A stretch of 13,324 nt of DNA from Methanobacteriota archaeon. Lineage in GTDB: Archaea > Methanobacteriota > Methanobacteria > Methanobacteriales > Methanobacteriaceae. The notes beneath the pieces are model-generated. The model saw only the letters and a program-made list of their open reading frames with translations, was not told the origin of the DNA and ran no database searches. The DNA lies in the NCBI GenBank assembly GCA_023436175.1, contig JAEZKE010000002.1:1-13324 (forward strand), given 5' to 3'. The stretch's first letter is position 1. The number at the start of each line of letters is the position of its first letter. Positions 1-6,768 of the stretch are shown here, piece by piece. The position numbers and the translations under genes are program-made.

Positions 1-58
1 CAATTAAGCTGTTTCCAGAATTATGAATTGTTTTAAAACAGTACTACTATAAATTTAG

Positions 59-90
59 GAGGAAACCCTTCCTCAAAACTATTTTTTTTA
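59..90 (+). terminator. Hairpin with T-tract, probable terminator
   Basis: A perfect 6-bp stem (GAGGAA at 59-64, TTCCTC at 69-74) with a 4-base loop is followed on the plus strand by an almost uninterrupted T run at 82-90. This would terminate a plus-strand transcript arriving from left of the window; no gene for it is visible inside. It could also mark the end of the convergent minus-strand uspA transcript. The stem is short, so confidence is moderate. Confidence 0.4.
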
Positions 91-129
91 ATTTAATTCA
101 TTTTGCAGCTGCTTTTTTATTTTTTTAAA

Positions 130-567
130 TTAGATAATTTCTACTGGAATTTTTGCTTTTTTAGCTACTTTTTGGGTAATGCTCCCAATAACATACTTTT
201 CTATAGTTGATTTATTAGATTTACTCACTATTATCTTATCAATGTTTTCGTCTTCAATAGTTTTCAGTATAACTTCTTCTGGTTTGCCTTCTTTGATTAA
301 AGGGATGAGATTGACATGTTTACAGTGTCCTTGGCATTTAGCATCTTCAATTTGTTTTTTAAAATCGTTAATGATTCCTTTTCCCATTTTTATTAATCTT
401 TTTTGTAAATTTTCCCTTAAATCTGCATGGCTTAATTCACCCAAATAATCAGTATCAATTACGTACAATAATATGATATCTGAGCTTATTTCAGCAGTGG
501 TGATAGCATATTCTCCTGCTTTCTGTGTGTTTTCTGAGCCATTTGTAGGCACTAATATTCTTGTCAT
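130..567 (-). CDS. UspA-family universal stress protein with degenerate ATP loop
   Basis: This 145-residue protein has the usual length of a single-domain universal stress protein. It opens with the typical first strand and loop (MTRILVPTNGS) and ends with GSITQKVAKKAKIPVEII, which matches the family's last strand and helix. UspA proteins are cytoplasmic dimers of Rossmann-like fold, and one subclass binds ATP through G-x2-G-x9-G-S/T. Here the last pair is kept (G128-S129), but the first two glycines are S115 and N118, so ATP binding is doubtful. It lies 28 bp after the unknown 70-residue gene on the same strand and is probably cotranscribed with it. A weak Shine-Dalgarno (AAAGGTT) precedes the ATG. 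The family call is firm; the stress or ligand sensed is unknown. Confidence 0.88.
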   Translation of the reverse strand: MTRILVPTNGSENTQKAGEYAITTAEISSDIILLYVIDTDYLGELSHADLRENLQKRLIKMGKGIINDFKKQIEDAKCQGHCKHVNLIPLIKEGKPEEVILKTIEDENIDKIIVSKSNKSTIEKYVIGSITQKVAKKAKIPVEII

Positions 568-595
568 ATTTTAACCTTTTGACTATAATAGATGC

Positions 596-808
596 CTAAT
601 CTTCGAATGTAACGCTGATTTCAGGACCTCTAAAAGTGTTAATTACTTTTATTTTAGCTTTGTTTAAATCTTTATGACTAATCTCTGCATCTAACTTTAT
701 ACTTTTAATGATATCTTGAAGATCTTCTTCTATCGTTGGTGAATGTTGTTTTTTATATTGTTTTAAGATGTTTATTAGTTTTTGATACTCTAATTCTGGA
801 AGTGACAT
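596..808 (-). CDS. Hypothetical small protein, 70 residues
   Basis: I do not recognise this protein. It is short, charged and mostly helical by eye, with no cysteines, signal peptide or membrane segment. Its C-terminus (KIKVINTFRGPEISVTFED) looks like two beta strands. A strong Shine-Dalgarno, GGAGGT on the minus strand at 817-822, sits about 8 bases before the ATG, which supports it as a real gene despite its size. It lies between the ATP-cone gene (80 bp upstream) and the UspA gene (28 bp downstream) on one strand, suggesting a small operon. No function is proposed. Confidence 0.7.
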   Translation of the reverse strand: MSLPELEYQKLINILKQYKKQHSPTIEEDLQDIIKSIKLDAEISHKDLNKAKIKVINTFRGPEISVTFED

Positions 809-888
809 CTATTATTACCTCCTTTTGATTTTAATAATTTAGAATGTCAAATGATCTCAATGATATAAAAGAAACTTCTTATAATGCT

Positions 889-1164
889 TTATTTATTATG
901 TTGGTGTTCATATTGTCTCCATATATCAGCAATTTGCCGATCATCTTGTTCTAAATCATTTAATATAACATCTCTTATTTGTTTTGTTTCAATTCTATTC
1001 GTATTTTGTGCCATTTGTATGGCATCTCTTGAAGCACGTTCTATAACATCTATTTTTTGCTGTGGTTTAAAACCAGCGTCTTTAACTGCATTTTCAATTG
1101 AATTTATAATTTTTTCAGGCTGGAATGGTTCTTTTTTTCCAGTACTTTTTATAACATCCGTCAT
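889..1164 (-). CDS. Stand-alone ATP-cone domain protein
   Basis: The whole 91-residue protein matches the ATP-cone domain found at the N-terminus of ribonucleotide reductases and in NrdR: a VIK start (4-6), the FQPEKIINSIENAV helix (14-27), a helix ending in RIETKQIRDVIL (57-67), and a closing helix with I..W..Y. ATP-cones bind ATP or dATP and act as allosteric switches. There is no reductase domain and no NrdR zinc finger, so it is a free domain that would have to act by binding a partner. The start is supported by TGGAGAAC about 10 bases upstream. It is the first gene of the minus-strand cluster with the 70-residue and UspA genes. The domain call is good; the partner is unknown. Confidence 0.8.
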   Translation of the reverse strand: MTDVIKSTGKKEPFQPEKIINSIENAVKDAGFKPQQKIDVIERASRDAIQMAQNTNRIETKQIRDVILNDLEQDDRQIADIWRQYEHQHNK

Positions 1165-1184
1165 AAAATCAGTTCTCCATATAA

Positions 1185-1236
1185 ATGAAACCTTTACAAC
1201 TATATTTTATTCAAAGTTTCATCATATTAATTTATA
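1185..1236 (-). promoter_or_regulatory. Candidate promoter and dyad upstream of the ATP-cone gene
   Basis: Read on the minus strand, a TATA-like TTATAAAT lies near 1229-1236. An inverted repeat, ATGAAAC (1185-1191) and GTTTCAT (1216-1222), extends by three more pairs past a one-base bulge. It falls between the presumed transcription start and the ATG at 1164, so it could be an operator or a leader hairpin. This rests on pattern only. Confidence 0.3.
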
Positions 1237-1404
1237 ATTAATTATTAAGTAGTAATTGATTTAAAAGTATCCTATACAAAAAAAGTTTAGATCAAATTAG
1301 GTTAATCCATCTGTGTAAAATTTAATGATATGAAATCGCAAAATATTGACAATCTTCTATTTTTTTTAATTAATATTTCACATTTTATCTTAAATTAGTA
1401 TTTA

Positions 1405-1426
1405 CTTATGTGAATATAAACATAAG
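1405..1426. promoter_or_regulatory. Operator-like dyad upstream of the first response regulator
   Basis: Perfect 7-bp arms CTTATGT (1405-1411) and ACATAAG (1420-1426) flank an 8-bp AT spacer that contains a TATA-like GAATATAA. The centre is about 37 bp before the start codon at 1453, where promoter and transcription start are expected. The symmetry suggests a site for a dimeric helix-turn-helix regulator. Confidence 0.4.
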
Positions 1427-1452
1427 ACAATATTAAAGGGGAGATATATTTC

Positions 1453-1914
1453 ATGAAGGGGACAAATACAGTTGATATTTTAGTTATAGAAGATAATCCT
1501 GATGAAACAAGTTTAATAGCTAAAGTAATTGATATTAATCAATGGAATATTAATTTTAATAGTGTAAAAGATGGTATTGAAGCCATGAAATATTTACATA
1601 AAGATGGTAAATATAAAAGTTGTTCAACACCTTCTTTAATTTTATTAGATTTGAATTTACCTAAGAAAAACGGTCTTGAAGTTCTTAAAGAAATTAAAAG
1701 TAATGATATATTAAAATGCATTCCAGTAATTGTTTTGACAAATTCTAACGATGATATGGACATTATTAGATCATATGAACTTCATGCAAATGCATATATA
1801 TCCAAACCTTTTGATTTTGATGAGTTTGAATCATATATATACACTTTTAAAGATTTTTGGTTTAATAGCGTGCAATTACCCCAAAATATTGATTATCCTA
1901 ATTTAACTGATTAA
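1453..1914 (+). CDS. Single-domain response regulator (Rcp1/CheY-like)
   Basis: This 153-residue protein is one receiver domain plus a short tail. Every key residue is present: the acidic pair E13-D14, phospho-acceptor D66 in LILLDLNLPKKNG, switch residue T96 in PVIVLTNS, and K118 in YISKPF. The sequence resembles the Rcp1 group of receivers, which pair with PAS/GAF-type histidine kinases. It has no DNA-binding or enzymatic output domain, so it should act as a phosphorelay partner or by protein contact. The C-terminal stretch after about residue 125 (FWFNSVQLPQ) is typical of that group. AAAGGGGAG about 10 bases upstream supports the ATG. No kinase gene is nearby, so it is an orphan here. Confidence 0.9.
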   Translation: MKGTNTVDILVIEDNPDETSLIAKVIDINQWNINFNSVKDGIEAMKYLHKDGKYKSCSTPSLILLDLNLPKKNGLEVLKEIKSNDILKCIPVIVLTNSNDDMDIIRSYELHANAYISKPFDFDEFESYIYTFKDFWFNSVQLPQNIDYPNLTD

Positions 1915-2346
1915 AAAAAATAATAATCGATATTGTCCTGAACATCAAAAAAGGGGATGAATGATGTCCAGGGATTAAATGTTAATAATCCAATTATATA
2001 TATTACTTTTTGACTTATTTATAATTTCATTTTTGTGATTGTGTGCAAAAGCATATTTGTGACTTATTTTCTTTCAAACAATTTTAATACATTTAATCCA
2101 ATTATTATATCAAAAATAAGCTTTAAAACGCATATTCCATATAAGGAATAACTTTTATTTTATCTCACTTTGGAATATATTTGCCTTAAACTGTAAAAAT
2201 GAAAGATGTAGTAATAGAGAATAGGAAAAGAGCTTTAGAAATTTTGGAATATAATGTAGTCTATTATGTGCACTATGAATATGCACTGTCTATTTTTTTC
2301 AATAAATACAACACTTTAATAACTATAAGACTATATATCCTGTTTA
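1915..2346. other. 432-bp intergenic stretch, no convincing gene
   Basis: The left end carries the imperfect hairpin listed separately at 1937-1972; the rest is AT-rich. One short open frame, 2199-2357 (52 codons, MKDVVIENRKRALEIL at its start), overlaps the next response regulator's start codon. It has no Shine-Dalgarno and no recognisable family, so I do not call it a gene. A TTTAATAA at 2315-2322 lies about 29 bp before the next start codon and could drive a leaderless transcript. Confidence 0.5.
1937..1972 (+). terminator. Imperfect hairpin after response regulator
   Basis: CCTGAACATC (1937-1946) and GATGTCCAGG (1963-1972) pair over 10 bp with one A-C mismatch and a 16-base loop, 23 bp after the stop codon. 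No clean T run follows, so it may be a processing or stability element rather than a terminator. Confidence 0.3.
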
Positions 2347-2712
2347 ATGGTTGCTAATATTCTTATTGTGGAAGATGAATTCATTGTAGCGTTTGATATT
2401 AAATTAATGCTTGAATCTATGAATTATAATGTTATTGACATAGTTTCTTCAGGTGAGGATGCATTAAAAATAATAGAAACCAATAAAATTGATTTAATTT
2501 TAATGGATATGGTTTTAGAAGGGGAAATGAATGGTATTGAAACGGCAGTACAAATTAGAGACAATTTTAATACTCCTATTATTTATAGCACCGCTTATCC
2601 TGACTCAATAACCCACGAAAGAATTAAAAAAACTGAACCTTATGACTATTTAATAAAGCCGTTTGATTATATTAAATTGAAGAATGTAATTAATAAGAGC
2701 CTAAAATGTTAA
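2347..2712 (+). CDS. Single-domain response regulator, tandem copy A
   Basis: A 121-residue receiver domain with no output domain. Visible residues are the acidic E9-D10-E11, phospho-acceptor D54 in LILMDMVLEG, T82 in IIYSTAYPD, and K104 in YLIKPFD. The LIVEDE...LESMNYNV and TEPYDYLIKPF blocks are typical of the short receivers that accompany methanogen PAS histidine kinases. It acts in the cytosol as a phosphate acceptor or shuttle. There is no Shine-Dalgarno before the ATG, and a TATA-like TTTAATAA sits about 29 bp upstream, which fits a leaderless mRNA. It is closely related in protein and DNA to the next gene, so the two are a tandem duplication. No cognate kinase lies in the window. Confidence 0.9.
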   Translation: MVANILIVEDEFIVAFDIKLMLESMNYNVIDIVSSGEDALKIIETNKIDLILMDMVLEGEMNGIETAVQIRDNFNTPIIYSTAYPDSITHERIKKTEPYDYLIKPFDYIKLKNVINKSLKC

Positions 2713-2815
2713 ATAGTTCTAATTACAGATACAACGATTATAAAGTGTTATATCTTGAATTAAAGGTATATTAATACGATTCATGAAATTAATATGCACT
2801 AGAAGGATGATTCAA

Positions 2816-3169
2816 TTGTCAAATGTTCTAATTGTGGAAGATGAAGGTATTGTGGCTTTAGATCTAGAACAAAAACTGAAATCAATGGATTACACGGTTA
2901 ATATAGCACGATCCGGAGAAGCAGCATTAAATATAATAGAGACTAATAAATTTGATTTAATTCTTATGGATGTATACTTAAATGAGGGACTAAATGGTAT
3001 TGACACTGCAATACAAATTAGAAACAATTTTAATACTCCAATAATCTATATTACAGGTAGTCATGATCCAAGAAAACATGAAGAGATTAGTAAAACTGAA
3101 CCTTATGCTTTTATAAAAAAACCCTTTGATGACATTCAATTAAAAGAAACCATTAAAAATTACATTTAA
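2816..3169 (+). CDS. Single-domain response regulator, tandem copy B
   Basis: A receiver of about 118 residues with the LIVEDEGIVALDLE acidic loop, phospho-acceptor aspartate in LILMDVYLNEG (residue 52 from this start), threonine in IIYITGSHD, and lysine in FIKKPFDD. I chose the TTG at 2816 because AGAAGGATGA lies just upstream at good distance and the N-terminus then aligns with copy A (MSNVLIVEDE against MVANILIVEDE). In-frame ATGs at 2783 and 2807 are alternatives that add 11 or 3 residues without a good ribosome site. Long identical stretches with copy A (IIETNK, NNFNTPIIY, KTEPY) show a tandem duplication. Like copy A it has no output domain, so it depends on protein partners. Confidence 0.87.
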   Translation: MSNVLIVEDEGIVALDLEQKLKSMDYTVNIARSGEAALNIIETNKFDLILMDVYLNEGLNGIDTAIQIRNNFNTPIIYITGSHDPRKHEEISKTEPYAFIKKPFDDIQLKETIKNYI

Positions 3170-3526
3170 TTAAATGTCTTTAATTTATTTAAAAAGTAAG
3201 TTATCTCGTATAAATTATAACTTCTTCAATGTTATCAGTGTAATAATACTAATTTTTAATTTATTTTCAATTTCTTTTTATAAAAAAAACAAAGTCGTAG
3301 ATATGTGAGTTAATATCTAATTTAAACTGGATTAACTATAATTTTTAAAAGATTATGTTCTTCTATCTTACTTAAGTATTTATAACGAAAGTTAATGCGT
3401 TGAAGTGATTTGTTTAAATTAATTAAAAAATTATCCATCGATTTATTTTAATAATATTAATTATATAATTATTACTACTAAATCGGAATTACACTTTTAA
3501 AATACTGTAAATGATTAGGTGATCAA
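3170..3526. other. 357-bp intergenic stretch, no gene seen
   Basis: Very AT-rich DNA with stops in all frames. It must contain the promoter of the DJ-1 gene; the AT palindrome AATTATATAATT near 3458-3469 could include the TATA box. No repeat or RNA gene was recognised. Confidence 0.5.
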
Positions 3527-4033
3527 ATGAGTAAAATAGGAGTTTTAATTGGACCAAAATTTGAGGATGTAGAATACATTAAACCTTCAAAAGCATTTAA
3601 AGAAGCTGGACATGAACTTACCCATATAGGAACTGAAAGAGGGCAAACAGTAGAAGGAAAAGAAGAAAAAACAAAGGTTACAGTTGAAAAATCTGCAGGA
3701 GATGTGTCAGTAAATGATTTTGATGCCATCTTTATTCCGGGCGGATGTTCTCCTGATAAATTAAGGGAAGACCAGAATGTAGTACAGTTTGTAAAAGAAT
3801 TTGTTGAAAATGATAAGCCAGTTTTTGCAATCTGTCATGCCCCTCAACTTTTAATTACAGCTCAAGTTATTAATGGGCGCAGAGTAGCAGGATGGAAATC
3901 TATTATTCAGGATATTAAAAATGCTGGAGCGGAATACGTAAACGAAGAAGTTGTTGAAGACGGCAACATAATATCAAGTCGTGGGCCTGATGATATCCCT
4001 GCATTTACTGAAGCATCTCTCAAAAGATTATGA
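3527..4033 (+). CDS. DJ-1/PfpI family protein (class I glutamine amidotransferase-like)
   Basis: This 168-residue protein spans the full length of the archaeal PfpI/PH1704 family. The nucleophile elbow AICHAPQLL holds C103 and H104, and E13 in FEDVEY matches the glutamate that tunes the cysteine. In PH1704 a second glutamate, from PGGRAPE, reaches the neighbour's active site; here the segment is PGGCSPD, with D77 in that position and an extra cysteine, C74. Family members act as intracellular proteases, glyoxalases or deglycases, and the sequence does not decide between these. The Shine-Dalgarno AGGTGATC is a perfect match to the archaeal 16S tail, two bases from the ATG. It is a single-gene unit ending at a strong hairpin. 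Confidence 0.9.
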   Translation: MSKIGVLIGPKFEDVEYIKPSKAFKEAGHELTHIGTERGQTVEGKEEKTKVTVEKSAGDVSVNDFDAIFIPGGCSPDKLREDQNVVQFVKEFVENDKPVFAICHAPQLLITAQVINGRRVAGWKSIIQDIKNAGAEYVNEEVVEDGNIISSRGPDDIPAFTEASLKRL

Positions 4034-4036
4034 TAA

Positions 4037-4101
4037 AAGAAATAATTTAGACCATTATATTTAAAGTGAGTATATTTTTATAGATGTCTAAATTATTTCT
4101 T
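4037..4101 (+). terminator. Long perfect hairpin after the DJ-1 gene
   Basis: Arms at 4037-4052 (AAGAAATAATTTAGAC) and 4086-4101 (its exact reverse complement) form an uninterrupted 16-bp stem around a 33-base AT-rich loop. The stem begins 3 bp after the stop codon. Its position between convergent genes suggests a terminator or 3' end stabiliser that may serve both directions. Confidence 0.55.
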
Positions 4102-4190
4102 CCAGTTTTAAGAATTAAAATAGTAATATCATACTTTAAATTAAAAAAGTAGTAATTATTTAATATATTGGATTACTTAAATTAAATGGG

Positions 4191-4202
4191 ATATCTAGAT
4201 AT
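4191..4202. repeat. 12-bp perfect palindrome between convergent genes
   Basis: ATATCTAGATAT is a perfect palindrome between the ends of the DJ-1 gene and the receiver-PAS gene. A second short palindrome, GGATATCC, lies at 4256-4263. Both are AT-rich and may be chance; a role at the 3' end of the minus-strand transcript is possible. Confidence 0.25.
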
Positions 4203-4296
4203 ACTTGACTAATTTTGGAAATATCAGCCATAGAGTTTCTAAATTTTCAAGGTCTGGATATCCTGCTATCTAAAATAAGATATAAGTTAAGTTTAA

Positions 4297-5205
4297 TCAG
4301 TCACCATCTGAGAAAATAGAGATTCCCATAACTATGTGGCCGTTGTTGTCCCGTATAGGGGTGGAGCTATTAGTTATAACACTTTTGGTGCCGTCTTCTT
4401 TTGAAATAATAATCTTTTCGTCTTCAATTTCTTCGCCGCTTGTAATAGAGCGTGTTAATGGCCAGTCTTCAAGCTCATAGGGTCTTCCATCAGGGTGAGA
4501 ACCATTGTAATAACAGTATTCTGCAAGTTCACCTATTTCTAAATCGCCCCAGATGTCGTCTAACTTTTTGTTTTTAATTATAGGTTTACCTGATGATGCT
4601 TCTACAACTAAAATTCCAACAGGTAACTTGTTTATTAAAATATTTAACTTTGATTTTTCGGATTCTACATTTTTAAGTGCATCAACCAATTTATTCTCTA
4701 ATATCTCACGTTCTGTCATTTCTTCTTGCAGTTTTTTTTCTGTTTCTAAGAGTTCTTTTTCATGCCATTCAATTAATTCTCTTAGATCTTTTTGGCTTTT
4801 CATTAACTCTTTCTCAGTTTCTTTACGTTCAATAGCATAAGAAATTGAACGAGCCAATAATCGCCCGTCGATCTGTCCTTTAATCAGATAATCCTGAGCA
4901 CCCTCACGAACTGCCTTAACTGCAATATCTTCATCATCAAAACCACTCATAATCACGATAGGTAATTCTGGTACCTGATCATAGGTTCTAATAAATGTAT
5001 CAAAACCCCAACTGTCAGGTAAATTTAGATCAAGTAGCAGTACATCAAATGAATCATTAAAAAGACTTTCAAAACCATTTTTAAGTCTATCAACATGCTT
5101 CAATTCAAACGAGGTACTTGAAGTTTCTTTTAACATCTCCCGTATGATGATAGCATCTTCTTTGTTATCTTCTATTAATAAAATCTTGATAGGTTTACTA
5201 TTCAT
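4297..5205 (-). CDS. Receiver - coiled coil - PAS protein lacking a kinase domain
   Basis: A 302-residue cytosolic signalling protein. Residues 1 to about 120 form a receiver with E12-D13, phospho-acceptor D59 in VLLLDLNLPDSWG, S87 in IVIMSG and K109 in YLIKG. Residues 124-186 are a highly charged heptad-like helix, a likely coiled coil. Residues 187-302 form a PAS domain, with LPVGILVVEASSG at its start and a final strand reading GHIVMGISIFSD. The protein stops right after PAS, where related methanogen proteins commonly continue into a histidine kinase. It is therefore a phosphorylated sensor adaptor rather than an enzyme. I chose the ATG at 5205 over the one at 5247 because GGAGG lies 6 bases upstream and the receiver starts there; the upstream ATG has no ribosome site. 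Confidence 0.87.
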   Translation of the reverse strand: MNSKPIKILLIEDNKEDAIIIREMLKETSSTSFELKHVDRLKNGFESLFNDSFDVLLLDLNLPDSWGFDTFIRTYDQVPELPIVIMSGFDDEDIAVKAVREGAQDYLIKGQIDGRLLARSISYAIERKETEKELMKSQKDLRELIEWHEKELLETEKKLQEEMTEREILENKLVDALKNVESEKSKLNILINKLPVGILVVEASSGKPIIKNKKLDDIWGDLEIGELAEYCYYNGSHPDGRPYELEDWPLTRSITSGEEIEDEKIIISKEDGTKSVITNSSTPIRDNNGHIVMGISIFSDGD

Positions 5206-5340
5206 ACTCCGCCTCCGTAAATGGATCAGCACGTGATATAAATGCATTTAGCATTTTTTTTGTTTTATAATTTTAATATTGTTTTATTTATATGTGGATA
5301 TATTTCCAATCTTTAAATGTCTTAAATTTTAAACTTTAGA

Positions 5341-6288
5341 TCAATATAATGAATATTCATCATGTAATTTAGAAAAGATCAGTGCCAAAGTGATTATATC
5401 CTGCCTGTTATGCTCAATTATTGGAACTAAAGGCCCAATGTTTTGGGTTTTAAGGTATGTCTTATAAAATGCAGGTACTAATCCGCTTGGTACATCGTCT
5501 TCTCTTTCTATACCAAATAAGTGATTTTCAATTGTTGTTAACTGGCAGTTTGGTAGTTCATCACTCCATGTTCGCCGTGAAAAGTGAAGCAGATCAAAGT
5601 GGGGCATGCTTAAATTTTTTTTTATACCGAAATGTTTCATTCTGTTTCGAATGTAAGGAATATCAAATGTCTGCCCATTGAAAGTTACAAATACGCTTTC
5701 AGATTCAATATGGGATAAGAATGCTTCTAACACTGCGCTTTCTTCAGCTACACTCCTTGATAAATACTGGTTTACACATATCTGATTTCCATGAACCTTG
5801 GCAACCCCTAAAAGGATTATAGGAACGTTGCTAAATCCCAGAGTTTCTATATCTAAAAAGATGAAATCTTCATCTTTAGAAAAACTGGAGGAAAATAAAG
5901 ACATGGGGTGAGATTTTGGGTAACATTCTGAAATTCTATCAGATATATAGCAGTTGTTGCAGCTGTCAATGATCTTTAATAAATTAGAGGCTTCCTTACC
6001 AAACCTTTCATGTTCTACAAGGTCTTCAATAGTTTTGTACCCTTCACTTTGTAATTTTAGTTCCCTTGATGCTCCAATTCCGTTTAATAATTTTAAATCT
6101 GATAAAATTTTGTCTCTTGCCTTTTCCTGATTTAATGTATTAAATTTAAGCGTGGATTTATTTTCTATATCGTAACAGGTACCATTGCCCGTAACAATTT
6201 CGTTACCATCTATTAAATCCTCAAGGGCAATCCCCTCATGATCATCTAAAAGTTTTTCCTTTAATTTTTGGGCATTTTCGTATTCCAT
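5341..6288 (-). CDS. DEDD-type RNase H-fold exonuclease with helix-hairpin-helix (YprB-like)
   Basis: This 315-residue protein matches the predicted RNase_H_2/YprB family of 3'-5' exonucleases. The metal-binding acids are D146 and E148 in FLDIETLG, D209 in FNGQTFDIPYI, and D297 in EHNRQDIITL, with H293 four residues before the last aspartate as in DEDD nucleases. Upstream, residues 66-91 (LKLLNGIGASRELKLQ and following) form a helix-hairpin-helix that would hold DNA backbone. The N-terminal 60 residues show no known domain. Its substrate is unproven, but the architecture suggests DNA repair or processing. Other family members carry zinc or Fe-S ligands; the scattered cysteines at 110, 113 and 122 may be a remnant. 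It precedes the receiver-PAS gene by about 135 bp on the same strand, probably as a separate unit. Confidence 0.82.
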   Translation of the reverse strand: MEYENAQKLKEKLLDDHEGIALEDLIDGNEIVTGNGTCYDIENKSTLKFNTLNQEKARDKILSDLKLLNGIGASRELKLQSEGYKTIEDLVEHERFGKEASNLLKIIDSCNNCYISDRISECYPKSHPMSLFSSSFSKDEDFIFLDIETLGFSNVPIILLGVAKVHGNQICVNQYLSRSVAEESAVLEAFLSHIESESVFVTFNGQTFDIPYIRNRMKHFGIKKNLSMPHFDLLHFSRRTWSDELPNCQLTTIENHLFGIEREDDVPSGLVPAFYKTYLKTQNIGPLVPIIEHNRQDIITLALIFSKLHDEYSLY

Positions 6289-6495
6289 GTATTCATTTCC
6301 AAAGTTTATTTCCTATTAATTTATGCTCTTATTGGAATTTTACGCTTTTATACTTTTACATGTATCATAGTTCAAACTTTATAAGTATATTGATTTTTAA
6401 TATTTTTGGAGCATATCATATGCTTAAACATGATTTACATCTAAAACAATATCATATAATTCATTTAATTATTGTAATTATTAGTAGATATGATT

Positions 6496-6505
6496 GCCCG
6501 CGGGC
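6496..6505. promoter_or_regulatory. GC-only palindrome GCCCGCGGGC
   Basis: A perfect 10-bp palindrome made only of G and C stands in very AT-rich intergenic DNA, between two divergent genes. Such an island is unlikely by base composition and may be a protein-binding site. No partner site was found in the window. Confidence 0.35.
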
Positions 6506-6664
6506 TAAAATATTAATAGAATAATGTAACGCTTGAAATTTCATAAAATACTTTATTGAATTTTTAATAAGTATTTTAAAGAAGAATTTCTGGAAATAAA
6601 TATAAATGTTTTATTATGATGTTTTTTTTACTCGTATGGCAATTATTTAACTCTATTAATTCAA

Positions 6665-6672
6665 TTTATATA
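6665..6672 (+). promoter_or_regulatory. TATA box of the VOC/PhnB-like gene
   Basis: TTTATATA matches the archaeal TATA consensus exactly. Transcription would start near 6695 and give a leader of roughly 75 bases before the ATG at 6769. Confidence 0.45.
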
Positions 6673-6768
6673 ATATACAATTATGAGTTCTACATAAATT
6701 ATTAAATTGGGAATTCAGTAATTTAGATGGACTTAAATACATATTAAACTCAATAGGGGGGAAACTAT

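Larger units (their letters stand above)
6289..6768. other. 480-bp divergent intergenic region
   Basis: This region separates the minus-strand nuclease from the plus-strand VOC gene and should hold both promoters. It contains a GC-only palindrome (6496-6505), an AT hairpin (AAAATACTT at 6545-6553 with AAGTATTTT at 6569-6577) and a consensus TATA box (6665-6672). No open frame of note was seen. Confidence 0.5.

Noticed and set aside
105..112. GCAGCTGC palindrome followed by T runs as a terminator
   Set aside because: An 8-bp palindrome without loop cannot form a useful hairpin; the better stem is at 59-74.
2268..2287. GTGCA and TGCAC inverted repeat
   Set aside because: Only 5-bp arms in AT-rich DNA, not placed at a clear promoter.
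2199..2357. 52-codon open frame overlapping the start of response regulator copy A
   Set aside because: No ribosome site, no recognisable family, AT-driven composition; could only be an upstream leader peptide.
3988..4011. TGATGA and CTGA boxes resembling an archaeal C/D guide RNA
   Set aside because: They fall in the coding frame of the DJ-1 gene, only one box pair is present and there is no terminal stem.
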